Part shown: one piece after another, positions 27,171 through 35,676 of the stretch
How the letters are laid out: each line of letters begins with the position of its first letter
How positions within the stretch are numbered: the first letter of the stretch is position 1
NCBI RefSeq assembly: GCF_012912005.1
Contig: NZ_JABBEA010000006.1
Span: forward strand, 186,001 to 250,000
Direction of reading: 5' to 3'
DNA: 64,000 nucleotides
Source: Paenibacillus sp. SZ31
GTDB lineage: Bacteria > Bacillota > Bacilli > Paenibacillales > Paenibacillaceae
The notes under the pieces: generated by a model
What the model saw: the letters and a program-made list of their open reading frames with translations, nothing else
What the model was told of the DNA's origin: nothing
Database searches by the model: none
Translations under genes and position numbers: made by a program

Positions 27171-27201
27171 AAGCACCCCGATGAAAATCATCGGGGTGCT
27201 T
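27171..27201 (-). terminator. Terminator of the ABC-2 type gene
   Basis: Perfect 14-bp stem AAGCACCCCGATGA / TCATCGGGGTGCTT with 3-nt loop. It sits between the ABC-2 type gene and the tetR gene downstream. Confidence 0.82.
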
Positions 27202-27247
27202 GTCCTATCCTATGAAGCAATGATGTGCATCTTATACAACTGCTGTA

Positions 27248-28408
27248 TTAGCTGTTCGCTTGAGCCGGGCTTGGCGCCCCAGCTGGCATGCGTTGTTTTT
27301 TCAACAACGTCACGACCAGTGATAAAGCAACTGCAACCAACAATACAATCACGATAGAGCCCGCAGCAGACTGAACTCCTGGGCCTCCCAACTGCACGCT
27401 CAGAATACCCTGAACGGCGTATGTTGCAGGCAGGTACTGCCCGATGCCGCTATAGAAGCTGTTCAGCAATTCACGCGGTACCATTGCACCGGAGGATACC
27501 AGTTGCAAGGACAGTGAGATGATGTTGAACAGACTTCCTGCCGGTCCGAAGCAGATCAGGAAGAACTGGGAGAAGAACATGAACGTGCACAGGAAGAGCG
27601 CCTGGAACAACCAGAATGCGACGAATCCTTGTTCAATCTGTCCGCCCAATGCCACGATCAATGATGATCCCAGCAAGGAAACAACCAATGCAGAACCCAC
27701 GTTAATGACTACTCTTGCGCCAAACAAAGTCAAGCGGGAATAGGTAGAGGACAACATGCCCATCGCTGTCTGGAGATTCATCCCCATGATCATGGCTCCT
27801 ACATACGAAGCCAGTACCATCATCATTGGCACCATCTGATTATTCATCCCGTTAACCGGGTTGATGGACGTTGTCGTTCCTTCGACTCGGTTAGTCAGGT
27901 TCGTAGCAGCTTCAGCAGCTTGATCCGCAGGTGCACCTGAAGCGGTCAACACTGTCTGCACGCCTTGTGCTGTAGCTTGTTTGTTAATCGTGTTTGTCAC
28001 ACTTTGTGATACACCTTGCATCATGCTTTTAATCGTAACCGGGTTCGCTTCATTAATGGTGTATTTAATCTCAGCGGTGGAGCCAGCCGTTTGAAGCAAT
28101 TCGTTAAATCCAGCCGGGATATCCAGCACCATGTGTACTTTGTGATGATTCAGCTGATCCAACGCTTCAGCCGCACTCAGATTGGATACGGTGTGGAAAG
28201 GTAGTGTTCCTGCGAGTGAATCCACGATTCCTTTGGACATTTCGCCGTCCTCGTTCACAATCGCGACCGTCAATTCTTTCGTACGGTCATTTACTCCAGA
28301 ATATGCGGTCATCCAGATCACGCTAAAGATCACTTGGAACATAAGTGCTGTTACGATCCCTACAATCACTGGCGGTTTTTTAAACAATGTACGTAAAGCC
28401 TGTAACAT
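27248..28408 (-). CDS. ABC-2 / YhgE-Pip / DUF3533-like membrane protein
   Basis: 386-aa membrane protein. One N-terminal helix (about 14-36) is followed by a large outer domain (about 40-190) with TVAIVNEDGE and VHMVLDIPAGFNE, typical of YhgE/Pip and SNG1-like proteins. Five helices follow in the C-terminal half (about 195-375), including MVPMMMVLASYVGAMIMGMN and SLQLVSSGAMVPRELL. Members export toxic compounds or act in stress. There is no ATPase gene next to it, so it may act without one. Palindromic operator candidates lie upstream. The drug-efflux role is inference. Confidence 0.82.
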   Translation of the reverse strand: MLQALRTLFKKPPVIVGIVTALMFQVIFSVIWMTAYSGVNDRTKELTVAIVNEDGEMSKGIVDSLAGTLPFHTVSNLSAAEALDQLNHHKVHMVLDIPAGFNELLQTAGSTAEIKYTINEANPVTIKSMMQGVSQSVTNTINKQATAQGVQTVLTASGAPADQAAEAATNLTNRVEGTTTSINPVNGMNNQMVPMMMVLASYVGAMIMGMNLQTAMGMLSSTYSRLTLFGARVVINVGSALVVSLLGSSLIVALGGQIEQGFVAFWLFQALFLCTFMFFSQFFLICFGPAGSLFNIISLSLQLVSSGAMVPRELLNSFYSGIGQYLPATYAVQGILSVQLGGPGVQSAAGSIVIVLLVAVALSLVVTLLKKQRMPAGAPSPAQANS

Positions 28409-28449
28409 AAAAGGTGTCCTCCATTACTCAATTAGTTCTAATTTGATTT

Positions 28450-28478
28450 AAACAGTTGTTTGAATCAAACGATCGTTT
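28450..28478. promoter_or_regulatory. Two palindromes upstream of the ABC-2 type gene (possible TetR operator)
   Basis: AAACAGTTGTTT (28450-28461, AAACA/TGTTT arms) and AAACGATCGTTT (28467-28478, perfect 12 bp), 17 bp centre to centre, about 45 bp before the start. This layout resembles TetR-family operators. Apart from these sites and the terminator at 28671, 28409-28760 shows no gene. Confidence 0.5.
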
Positions 28479-28670
28479 AAATTTTATGTGAATATGACCA
28501 TAATGTCAACTGATTTTTGAAATATTCAGAAAACGTAAGCTTTATTCATGAATACAATCGATCTATTTTCACAAAAGAGCATTATGCTATCTTTTCCCGA
28601 AGGAAATAACATCTATACCAGCGATTCAGAGCTTACTTTTTAGCGACGTTACTTTATTTTTCTAAACAAA

Positions 28671-28704
28671 AAAAACACGGTCCGCCGCAGCGAACCGCGC
28701 ATTT
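28671..28704 (-). terminator. Terminator of copA
   Basis: Minus strand GCGCGGTTCGCTGCGGCGGACCG (imperfect stem CGGTTCGC / GCGGACCG), followed by TGTTTTTTTT. Confidence 0.75.
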
Positions 28705-28760
28705 GTATATCCACTCTTTATTACAATGAGACGTTAAATATATCTCCAAACAAAGGTCGG

Positions 28761-31301
28761 TCAGTCATTTCTCTTCAGCTTCATGCGTTGCAAACGCAGG
28801 GAATTCAGTACAACCGATACGGAGCTGAACGCCATCGCCGCCCCTGCCAGCCATGGAGCCAAGAAGCCAACTGCCGCAATCGGAATACCAATAACGTTGT
28901 ATCCGAGTGCCCAGAACAGGTTTTGTTTGATGTTACCCATCGTGCGCCGGCTCATCTCAATCGCATCTGCAATGCTGTTCAGATCACCACGCATCAAGGT
29001 AATATCCGCCGCTTCCATCGCTACATCCGTTCCTGTTCCGATGGCCATCCCAATATCCGCTGTAGCGAGTGCCGGAGCGTCATTAATTCCGTCACCTACC
29101 ATCGCAACTTTCAGGCCACTCTCCTGAAGTTTCTTCACTTCCGCAGCTTTACCTTCCGGCAGCACCTCAGCCAGTACTTTACCGATCCCTGCCTGTTCTG
29201 CTACAGCGCGAGCTGTTCGCTCATTATCTCCCGTGATCATGATGACATCAATCCCCATCGCCTGAAGACGACCGATGGCTTCACGAGAGGTATCCTTGAT
29301 GGTGTCAGCCACAGCCACGATCCCTGCCCACTGACCATCCACCGCTACCAGCATCGCTGTACGCCCTTGTTCCTCCAGACGGTTCATCTGCTGAACGGTT
29401 TCCTCAGAGACATTTACCTGTGCATCCGCAAGCAACCGACGTGTACCGACCAGAATTTCCTGCCCTTTTGCTGAAGCTCGCACACCGTATCCCGGTATGT
29501 TCTCGAACTTCTCTGTTGGGGCCAACTCCAGACCCTTGGCACGGATACCTGCAACAATCGCCTCTGCCAGCGGATGCTCCGAACTCTGTTCGGCCGCTCC
29601 CACGCGCTCAAGCAGATCAGATTCCGTCCAACTTGGAGCCGTGATAACATCCGTAAGCACCGGTTTACCTTGGGTTACTGTACCTGTTTTGTCGAGCACC
29701 ACGGTCTGAATCTGTTGTGCCGACTCCAGATGTTCGCCACCTTTGAACAGAATGCCATATTCAGCGGCACGTCCCGATCCAGCCATGACGGAGGTCGGCG
29801 TTGCTAGCCCCAGTGCACATGGACAGGCAATGACGAGTACGGCAATCGCTTTTTCTAGGGAACCGGCGAAGTCACCCGGACTTGCGAACAGATACCAGAT
29901 CAAGAATGTCAGCGCGGCAATACCCACGACAATCGGAACAAATATACCGGATATGACATCTGCGATCCGCTGGATCGGTGCTTTGGAGCCCTGAGCTTGC
30001 TCCACCACTTTGATAATTTGGGACAAAGCCGTGTCCGATCCCACTCGGGTCGCACGAAGTCGTAATACCCCGTTTTTGTTCAGCGTAGCACCTGTAACGG
30101 CATCTCCCGGTTTTTTATCCACGGGAAGGCTCTCGCCGCTTAGCATGGATTCATCCACAGAGGATTGCCCCTCTTCAACGATACCATCCACCGGGATGCT
30201 GTCCCCCGGCTTCACCAGGACCAGATCACCCACCGCAACATATGTGGCAGGAACCATAACTTCCTGTCCATCACGAATGACACGGGCTTCACGTGGAGCC
30301 AGTTCAATTAGGCTTTTGATCGCCTGTGAAGAACGACCTTTCGCCACAGCCTCGAACCATTTTCCCAGTAAAATTAACGTAATTAGAATTGCACTTGTCT
30401 CATAATAAAGTTCTACCGAAGGCATGGCGGCTGTGCTCGTTCCCATTGCCCCATGATCCATTGTTGTAGAAGGTAAGTACCCACTGGATAGCGTCAGATA
30501 CAGACTGTAGAAAAACGCTGCGCTGGTACCCAGTGCGACGAGAACGTCCATATTGGCGCTGCGGTTGCGCAGTGCTTTGTACGCACCCACATAGAACTGC
30601 CACCCAATCACGAACTGTACCGGCGTTGCCAGCAGCAGCTGGAACCAAGGGTTCATGAACAGCTCGGGGACATAGATTCCGGATGTGAACGAGAAATGCC
30701 CGACCATTGCCCACAGCAATGGAATCGATAACAAAGCAGATATCATCCATTTCCACTTTTTGCGTTGCAGCTCACGTTCACGAACAGATTTGGTCTCTTC
30801 TTGCGTCAATTGCAGTTCGGCACCGTAGCCCATCTGCTTGATCTTGGCGGTAATATCCGAAGGTTTGAGTGCGCCAGCGGCATATTCGATATGCCCTGTT
30901 TCCAGCGCCAGATTCACATTCGCCTGTGATACCCCCGGTAGTCGGGAAAGACCTTTTTCAATCCGGGCAGAACATGCAGCACACGTCATACCCGTGATGT
31001 TCAGATCAACTGATTCGGACACCGTACCGTAGCCAAGCGCCTCTACTTTATCCCGCAACGCATTCACGTTGGTTGTCTTCGGATCATAAGAAACGGTTGC
31101 CTGTTCGATCGCAAGATTCACATTGGCCTGCTGCACCCCTTCCATACGGGACAAGCCCTTCTCAACTCGTGTGGAACACGCAGCACAGGTCATCCCCGTG
31201 ATGTGCAGTGTTGTCTTTAGTCCTGGTGCTTCTGCCATAGGTGGCATTGGTGTGGGTTCAGATGATCTATCCGTTGGTTTATTCGTTGAGTTATCCATCA
31301 T
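28761..31301 (-). CDS. copA: Copper-exporting P1B-type ATPase with two HMA domains
   Basis: Pumps Cu(I) out of the cytoplasm using ATP. 846 aa from ATG 31301, 5 nt behind AGGAG (ATG 31298 possible). After a Pro/Ser-rich start come two heavy-metal-associated domains, each with GMTCAAC (near 40 and 108). Eight membrane helices follow, with the metal CPC motif in [13 protein letters not shown] near 490. The phosphorylation loop DKTGTVTQG is near 535, HPLAEAI near 580, [11 protein letters not shown] near 733. A CsoR operator lies 46 bp upstream. copZ and csoR follow in the same direction but further upstream, each with its own promoter region. Confidence 0.97.
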   Translation of the reverse strand: MMDNSTNKPTDRSSEPTPMPPMAEAPGLKTTLHITGMTCAACSTRVEKGLSRMEGVQQANVNLAIEQATVSYDPKTTNVNALRDKVEALGYGTVSESVDLNITGMTCAACSARIEKGLSRLPGVSQANVNLALETGHIEYAAGALKPSDITAKIKQMGYGAELQLTQEETKSVRERELQRKKWKWMISALLSIPLLWAMVGHFSFTSGIYVPELFMNPWFQLLLATPVQFVIGWQFYVGAYKALRNRSANMDVLVALGTSAAFFYSLYLTLSSGYLPSTTMDHGAMGTSTAAMPSVELYYETSAILITLILLGKWFEAVAKGRSSQAIKSLIELAPREARVIRDGQEVMVPATYVAVGDLVLVKPGDSIPVDGIVEEGQSSVDESMLSGESLPVDKKPGDAVTGATLNKNGVLRLRATRVGSDTALSQIIKVVEQAQGSKAPIQRIADVISGIFVPIVVGIAALTFLIWYLFASPGDFAGSLEKAIAVLVIACPCALGLATPTSVMAGSGRAAEYGILFKGGEHLESAQQIQTVVLDKTGTVTQGKPVLTDVITAPSWTESDLLERVGAAEQSSEHPLAEAIVAGIRAKGLELAPTEKFENIPGYGVRASAKGQEILVGTRRLLADAQVNVSEETVQQMNRLEEQGRTAMLVAVDGQWAGIVAVADTIKDTSREAIGRLQAMGIDVIMITGDNERTARAVAEQAGIGKVLAEVLPEGKAAEVKKLQESGLKVAMVGDGINDAPALATADIGMAIGTGTDVAMEAADITLMRGDLNSIADAIEMSRRTMGNIKQNLFWALGYNVIGIPIAAVGFLAPWLAGAAMAFSSVSVVLNSLRLQRMKLKRND

Positions 31302-31346
31302 GTCAGCTCCTTTCATATCGATTCAATTTATTGTATGTGCATTAAC

Positions 31347-31363
31347 ATACCCCTTAGGGGTAT
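31347..31363. promoter_or_regulatory. CsoR operator upstream of copA
   Basis: Perfect palindrome ATACCCCTTAGGGGTAT (17 bp), matching the known CsoR box of Firmicutes, 46 bp before the copA start. Confidence 0.88.
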
Positions 31364-31381
31364 ATATTAGACAGAAAATTA

Positions 31382-31450
31382 GGCTTAAACCTGGCTCGTG
31401 GGAAAGGCCTTTGACCTCTTTTTCACCCATGAGCATGTTCGGTTTAAGCC
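31382..31450 (-). terminator. Long hairpin between copZ and copA
   Basis: GGCTTAAACC / GGTTTAAGCC form a perfect 10-bp outer stem, and GCTC-TGGG / CCCA-GAGC an inner one, over a 30-nt loop. Minus strand tail CTAATTTTC. It begins 10 bp after the copZ stop and may act as terminator or mRNA end. Confidence 0.65.
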
Positions 31451-31460
31451 TGTGATGCCG

Positions 31461-31661
31461 TTAGACTACATCGTACCCCTGATCTTCAATCGCTGCCTTG
31501 ATCTGATCCACGTTCACCGTCTGCTCATCATATTCCACAGCTACCGTTCCCGCTGCCAGATCCACCTGACCACTCGCCCCAGCATTCTTCACAGCTTCTT
31601 CAACCGATTTCACACAGTGATTGCAAGACATTCCAGTGACACTCAGCGTAACATTAGACAT
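31461..31661 (-). CDS. copZ: Copper chaperone
   Basis: 66-aa HMA-domain protein that carries Cu(I) to CopA. The metal motif GMSCNHC is at residues 10-16 and the C-terminal DQIKAAIEDQGYDVV is typical. AAGGAGG lies 8 nt before ATG 31661. A CsoR half-site-like TTGGGGTATATT stands just upstream at 31675-31686. It lies between csoR and copA with the same direction. Confidence 0.95.
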   Translation of the reverse strand: MSNVTLSVTGMSCNHCVKSVEEAVKNAGASGQVDLAAGTVAVEYDEQTVNVDQIKAAIEDQGYDVV

Positions 31662-31720
31662 TGTAAATTCCTCCTTGGGGTATATTAAAATGATAACTTG
31701 ATTTGGTAAATTGATATAAC

Positions 31721-32125
31721 TTACTTCATTAACTTCCGCATCGTAACCAGCAATTCATCCACAACCTCATGTTCACCAGCCTGAATACGCTCAACGATAC
31801 AGCTCTTCATATGTCCTTCAAGCAGAAGCTTGCCTACGGAATTCAGAGCAGACTGAGCCGCCGCAATCTGCGTCAGCACATCATCACAGTACGTATCCTT
31901 CTCAATCAATCCCTTGATCCCGCGAATCTGACCTTCCACACGGTTCAAGCGAGAAACCAGGTTACCCTTCATCTCCTGCGAATGGTGACTCTTGCGCACA
32001 TGCTTCCCATCACTGCCCTCGGAATGACAAGATACCGCTTCTTGAACTATATCCGAAGCTTCAGTTGTTGAATCAGTTACAGAGGATTGCAAAGGTTCCT
32101 CGGGATGGCTCTGATGATCCATCAT
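31721..32125 (-). CDS. csoR: Copper-sensing repressor CsoR with long N-terminal extension
   Basis: All-helical tetrameric repressor released from DNA by Cu(I). 134 aa from ATG 32125, 6 nt behind AAGGGG. The core begins near residue 50 (SQEMKGNLVSRLNRVEGQIRGI). The Cu ligands are present: Cys in DTYCDD, His and Cys in EGHMKSC. The extra 48 N-terminal residues are acidic/Ser-rich and end with CHSEGSDGKHVRKSHH, holding additional Cys/His that normal CsoR (about 100 aa) lacks. Its own operator is at 32163-32179. The start of the gene lies inside the end of the upstream phosphotransferase gene. Confidence 0.92.
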   Translation of the reverse strand: MMDHQSHPEEPLQSSVTDSTTEASDIVQEAVSCHSEGSDGKHVRKSHHSQEMKGNLVSRLNRVEGQIRGIKGLIEKDTYCDDVLTQIAAAQSALNSVGKLLLEGHMKSCIVERIQAGEHEVVDELLVTMRKLMK

Positions 32126-33479
32126 GAACACCCCTTTTCTTTCGTTCTTTTCTAAGATTAACATACCCCATGGGGGTATTCAAGAGTATTCTGATATTTT
32201 GTTTAAATTGGATGAATTCTTCCTGATTAAATAAAGCATGAGCCAGCTCAGCTGCTTCGAATGACATCTCTTTCTGAATAGTTATGATCTGGGCACGGGT
32301 ACTTATTTTCTGATCAAGCTCCTCATTAATATCTGAAGCAGTACATGACTGCTCCACCCATTTTAACCACTCAGGAACTTCCCACATACTTCGAGCTGCA
32401 ACTGCAACACAGTAGCCATACCTTGCAAGTTTTTCATCGCCCATCCACCCTGCTGTCCGAAGTCCATATATGTAGCGATCGAACACTTCTTCTTTAACTG
32501 TAAATATGTCCTCTGCTAAAATATGCCCAAAACTTGTGTTAACCCCAAATAGCTTCCCTAATTCTTCACCAACACCAGAAATACTCATGAATTGCCAATC
32601 AATGAGAGTAAGTACGCTATCGTCCAGACGTTCTGATGGCAAAAATATATTGCCTTTACCCAAATCCTGATGTGACAGAACTCGTGGCAATTGTTCAAGT
32701 GTAATTAAAATCTTGTCCATCTGTTCGCTATATTGGTTGAACCACTGCCAGATCGAATGGGCCTGCTCCTGTTTACTTCCCCCACTGGCATTCCTCTGCG
32801 AATCTCTTATGCCAATATGCCTTCCTCCAGCTCTAGTACCATCAACACCATGTCCACTTTCCAATTTAGGCTCTTGGATTGAAGGGGCATACTGACGACA
32901 CCCCCTAACCCAAGATTTGAGCCAATACGGACAGATCCATTCTTGTTGAGGTAGTGAAGTTCCCGTGAGATAAGCTCCGTGAAATTCACCAAGGCGTTCG
33001 GCGATCCATCCCCAATCATCCAGATGCCAGACATGATCAAACCTCGAATGACGAGACACATCTTCCATCCACAACCCAATGGTGTAGTCCGGTCTATCCT
33101 GTATAGCGAAACAACGCGGAGCTATGATACGCCCCGGTAAATGATCGAGTAGCCCTGATGAGAATATCTCTGCTTCTCTTTTCCAATAGTTATGGTATGT
33201 AACATCTTCCTTCTCTTCTGAGTCCGGTTTAATGCATTTCAAAATAAGTGACCATGACAGTGATGCTCCAACTATGGTAGCCGTTCCACGTATTCGATAA
33301 ATACCTGATGTGGTGAAATTAAGTAGCCCCAGATTGATGCGTTCAACTTCCCATGATTGTATTACTGCGTCAGGCTCCTCCAACAGTTTTTGCACACTGC
33401 CAACAAGATATTCCACATCCTGAGAAGATTGCAGAATACTATTCTGGCTCAGTTGTTCTTGTTCATTAACGCTTCCCAT
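32073..33479 (-). CDS. Aminoglycoside/choline-kinase-like phosphotransferase
   Basis: 468-aa kinase-like protein of the APH/EcKinase superfamily. ATG 33479 lies about 9 nt behind AGGTGA; GTG 33488 is an alternative. N-lobe about 40-150. The Brenner catalytic motif LSHQDLGKGNIFL (H-x-D-x4-N) is near 275 and LIDWQF, the metal Asp, near 300. The substrate is unknown; antibiotic resistance should not be assumed. Its last 32 codons run across the csoR operator, the csoR leader and the first 53 nt of csoR in another frame. This suggests an extended 3' end or lost stop. Confidence 0.8.
   Translation of the reverse strand: MGSVNEQEQLSQNSILQSSQDVEYLVGSVQKLLEEPDAVIQSWEVERINLGLLNFTTSGIYRIRGTATIVGASLSWSLILKCIKPDSEEKEDVTYHNYWKREAEIFSSGLLDHLPGRIIAPRCFAIQDRPDYTIGLWMEDVSRHSRFDHVWHLDDWGWIAERLGEFHGAYLTGTSLPQQEWICPYWLKSWVRGCRQYAPSIQEPKLESGHGVDGTRAGGRHIGIRDSQRNASGGSKQEQAHSIWQWFNQYSEQMDKILITLEQLPRVLSHQDLGKGNIFLPSERLDDSVLTLIDWQFMSISGVGEELGKLFGVNTSFGHILAEDIFTVKEEVFDRYIYGLRTAGWMGDEKLARYGYCVAVAARSMWEVPEWLKWVEQSCTASDINEELDQKISTRAQIITIQKEMSFEAAELAHALFNQEEFIQFKQNIRILLNTPMGYVNLRKERKKRGVHDGSSEPSRGTFAILCN
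32163..32179. promoter_or_regulatory. CsoR operator upstream of csoR, inside the phosphotransferase gene
   Basis: ATACCCCATGGGGGTAT (17 bp, near-perfect palindrome), 38 bp before the csoR ATG and within the reading frame of the upstream gene. Confidence 0.87.
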
Positions 33480-33539
33480 ATTCTTCACTCACCTCCCACC
33501 CCTCCATGCCAATGTTCCTTTCACTCTACTGGTCCTGCC

Positions 33540-34034
33540 TTACAAGGTATACTCCATCCTGCTGCTGCGAACGACCAGACCCATCTGTTCATAGAAAGCC
33601 TGTGCGCCAGAGTTAAACGTCGACACGGATAATTCCACACTGTTTGCCTGAAGCTCTCTCCCTAGTTCGATGAATGCTTGTAGTAACTGTTTGCCTGTTC
33701 CTTGTCCCCGATGTTTGGTATCCACTACAAGTTCATGGATGTACAGCATCTTGCGATCCACCATCAACGAGTTATCTTGAATAACACTTAACTGGGCACT
33801 CCCGTAACCCAGAATCAAGCCCGTTTCCGAAGACTCAGCAACATACAGGTAACGCTTGTCCGTTTCCAGCAGTTCGGTGAACTCCTTTTCCTCCATTCTG
33901 GTCTCTAACGCTCTGTATAGATCCGGGCGTGCCTCGACATGCATTTGGTGCAGCTCATTCATCATCAATGACACGCCCGAGTAGTCCCTCAGTTCTGCCT
34001 TTCTGATGTTCATCGTACCCGTACTCATCCCCAT
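33540..34034 (-). CDS. GNAT family N-acetyltransferase
   Basis: About 165-aa acetyltransferase. It opens with MNIRKAELRDYSGVSLMMNELH. The core strand and acetyl-CoA loop are at about 95-115 (YIHELVVDTKHRGQGTGKQLLQ, with R-G-Q-G-T-G), then NSVELSVSTFNSGAQAFYEQMGL. Several starts are possible (34037 GTG, 34034, 34028 and 34013 ATG); none has a strong Shine-Dalgarno, so the start is uncertain by up to eight codons. The substrate is unknown. It precedes the phosphotransferase on the same strand, 60 bp away. Confidence 0.88.
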   Translation of the reverse strand: MGMSTGTMNIRKAELRDYSGVSLMMNELHQMHVEARPDLYRALETRMEEKEFTELLETDKRYLYVAESSETGLILGYGSAQLSVIQDNSLMVDRKMLYIHELVVDTKHRGQGTGKQLLQAFIELGRELQANSVELSVSTFNSGAQAFYEQMGLVVRSSRMEYTL

Positions 34035-34151
34035 CACTCTTTCGTCTACTGAATTTTACATTATTATACAACCAAAAAGCAGATACCATAAGGGTACCTG
34101 CTTCGCTAAATTTATCTGCATACCATCAAGTTCATATGATGCTCATTTTGT

Positions 34152-34337
34152 TTATTTTTTCGAAGAAGCATTTCCTTCATTAAAGGCAACAGGTGATGGC
34201 TTGGCTGCCCATTCGTCCGCCTGCGGCTCAATGTCCACTCCGCTCAAAATCTTCTTTTTCTCCATCAAGGAATCCCCGTCTTCATCCAGCTTGTTGCGAA
34301 TTTCCGCCTCGTCCTGAGGTTGATTGTTCTGTGTCAT
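34152..34337 (-). CDS. Small acidic hydrophilic protein, function unknown
   Basis: 61 aa from ATG 34337, 7 nt behind GGGAGGA; an ATG ten codons upstream would place this site inside the gene. Very hydrophilic, rich in Glu, Asp, Gln and Lys (DEAEIRNKLDEDGDSLMEKKK), with no Cys and no membrane segment. Such composition is seen in small spore- or stress-related proteins, but I do not recognise a family. The strong ribosome binding site supports a real gene. Confidence 0.6.
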   Translation of the reverse strand: MTQNNQPQDEAEIRNKLDEDGDSLMEKKKILSGVDIEPQADEWAAKPSPVAFNEGNASSKK

Positions 34338-34436
34338 CGTAGAGTCCTCCCTTGTTTTCGTATTCATGTTGCTGTTCCTTTATATAACGTGCCCACTTTC
34401 TGCATTATCATTCTCCATGAGGGACAGGCGTCAGAG

Positions 34437-34503
34437 CTAACGAATCGTACACACCTTATACGGGCAAATATAGGCGCAAGAAAAATGTAATGAATCTCAG
34501 ACA
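34437..34503 (+). repeat. TAACGAA-type dispersed repeat, copy 2
   Basis: Starts CTAACGAATCGTACACACC, contains CTTATACGGGC and GCGCAAG, and ends TAATGAATCTCAGACA. It aligns block by block with the reverse complement of 34566-34632. Confidence 0.6.
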
Positions 34504-34565
34504 AGTTATATCACAGTAATTCATCGAGTTGGTTGGAAAAAAAGGGGCCTATCCAGGCTTTAGCG

Positions 34566-34632
34566 TGCCTAAGATTCGTTAGGATTTCATACTTGCGATT
34601 TCCACCCGAATAAGATGTGCTGAGTTCGTTAG
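34566..34632 (-). repeat. TAACGAA-type dispersed repeat, copy 3
   Basis: Read on the minus strand: CTAACGAACTCAGCACA, CTTATTCGGGTGG, CGCAAG, GAAATCCTAACGAATCTTAG, GCA. It is inverted relative to copy 2, 62 bp away. No gene is seen in 34338-34812. Confidence 0.6.
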
Positions 34633-34812
34633 AAAATATAAAATACAGATAGCTGTATCGCTTGTCTGGCAGTGTTGATTATTGTCCATCATAACCAAGT
34701 GGATACAACACATCATTTATGTCCCACTCTTCCTTAAACTCTCGCTTTTTTAGAAAAGTCCATATTCACCTAAAAATCTTAACTGTACTGTTCCAAGCAC
34801 TCCTTTCAGCAC

Positions 34813-34858
34813 AAAAAAGGCATCCCGTAAGGTCATTTTCATGACCTTACGGGATGCC
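34813..34858 (-). terminator. Terminator of the nucleoside operon
   Basis: Perfect 18-bp stem GGCATCCCGTAAGGTCAT / ATGACCTTACGGGATGCC, followed on the minus strand by TTTTTT. Confidence 0.93.
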
Positions 34859-34916
34859 CTCTTTCCTTATGTCCACCTCAGGTGGACGTTTAACCGATTA
34901 AATTACTAGCTTCGTC

Positions 34917-35675
34917 CTACGCCTGATCCTGACGAGCAAGCACCGCTAGCGCACGCAGAGCTGCATTAATCTCGTGCTCTACCGCTTGTCCAACCGCATC
35001 CGTATGCGGATCATACTCGGCAGCCAGATCGCTGTCCGCGAATCCATCAATTGCGACAATCGCTCCGGCGCGAGCACCACGCAAGGTGCTGACGATGTAG
35101 AGTGCCGCAATTTCCATCTCAGCCGCAAGTGCTCCAGCCTGCTTATACTTGCGGTGTGGAATCTCTTCCACCCCTGCAAAGAACGCATCCAGCGTTACGG
35201 TGATACCAACGCCCACTTTGCCTGCAAACGTTGCAGTATCTGCGCTCCCTTGCTCACGAGCAGCCTCGATCAGTGCTTGCGTCACCCCAATGTCCGCTAC
35301 CGCTGGGAAACCATCCGGCACCAGTTGGCGAGTCAACCCGTCCGTACGAACGGCCGCTGTACTCACAATCACACTGCCTGCCGGATAATCGGCTGTATAC
35401 GATCCCGCTGTACCTACACGAATCAGAGTCGTTACACCCGCCCGAATCAATTCCTCGAAGCAGACAGCTGCTCCAGGTGAACCTACACCATGGCTGACCA
35501 CAGCGATCTGTACCCCTTCATACAATCCAACAAATGTGCGATACTCCCGACTGAACGCCAGCTCTCTCGCCTGCTCCAGCTTGCGGGAAATCTTCTCCGC
35601 ACGTGCCGGATCACCACAGACGATAGCGTATGCGGGCATGTCTTCCGAATGAATCTGCAAAATAGGCATCAACAT
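34917..35675 (-). CDS. udp: Nucleoside phosphorylase (uridine phosphorylase-like)
   Basis: 252-aa enzyme that splits a nucleoside with phosphate into base and ribose-1-phosphate. ATG 35675 has AAGGAG 10 nt before. AYAIVCGDPARAEKIS, EYRTFVGLYEG and VVSHGVGSPGAA are the NP-I family phosphate-binding blocks, TLIRVGTAGSY the ribose/phosphate loop, and AAEMEIAALYIV the conserved Met-Glu that holds the ribose. The QLVPDG and FADSD stretches suit uridine phosphorylase more than PNP. One base separates it from the preceding stop. With the nucleoside importer upstream it gives an uptake-and-cleavage route. Substrate preference is inferred. Confidence 0.86.
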   Translation of the reverse strand: MLMPILQIHSEDMPAYAIVCGDPARAEKISRKLEQARELAFSREYRTFVGLYEGVQIAVVSHGVGSPGAAVCFEELIRAGVTTLIRVGTAGSYTADYPAGSVIVSTAAVRTDGLTRQLVPDGFPAVADIGVTQALIEAAREQGSADTATFAGKVGVGITVTLDAFFAGVEEIPHRKYKQAGALAAEMEIAALYIVSTLRGARAGAIVAIDGFADSDLAAEYDPHTDAVGQAVEHEINAALRALAVLARQDQA

Positions 35676-35676
35676 A

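Noticed and set aside
28788..29474. 228-codon frame opposite copA
   Set aside because: Cys/His/Arg-rich composition typical of antisense frames; copA is certain here.
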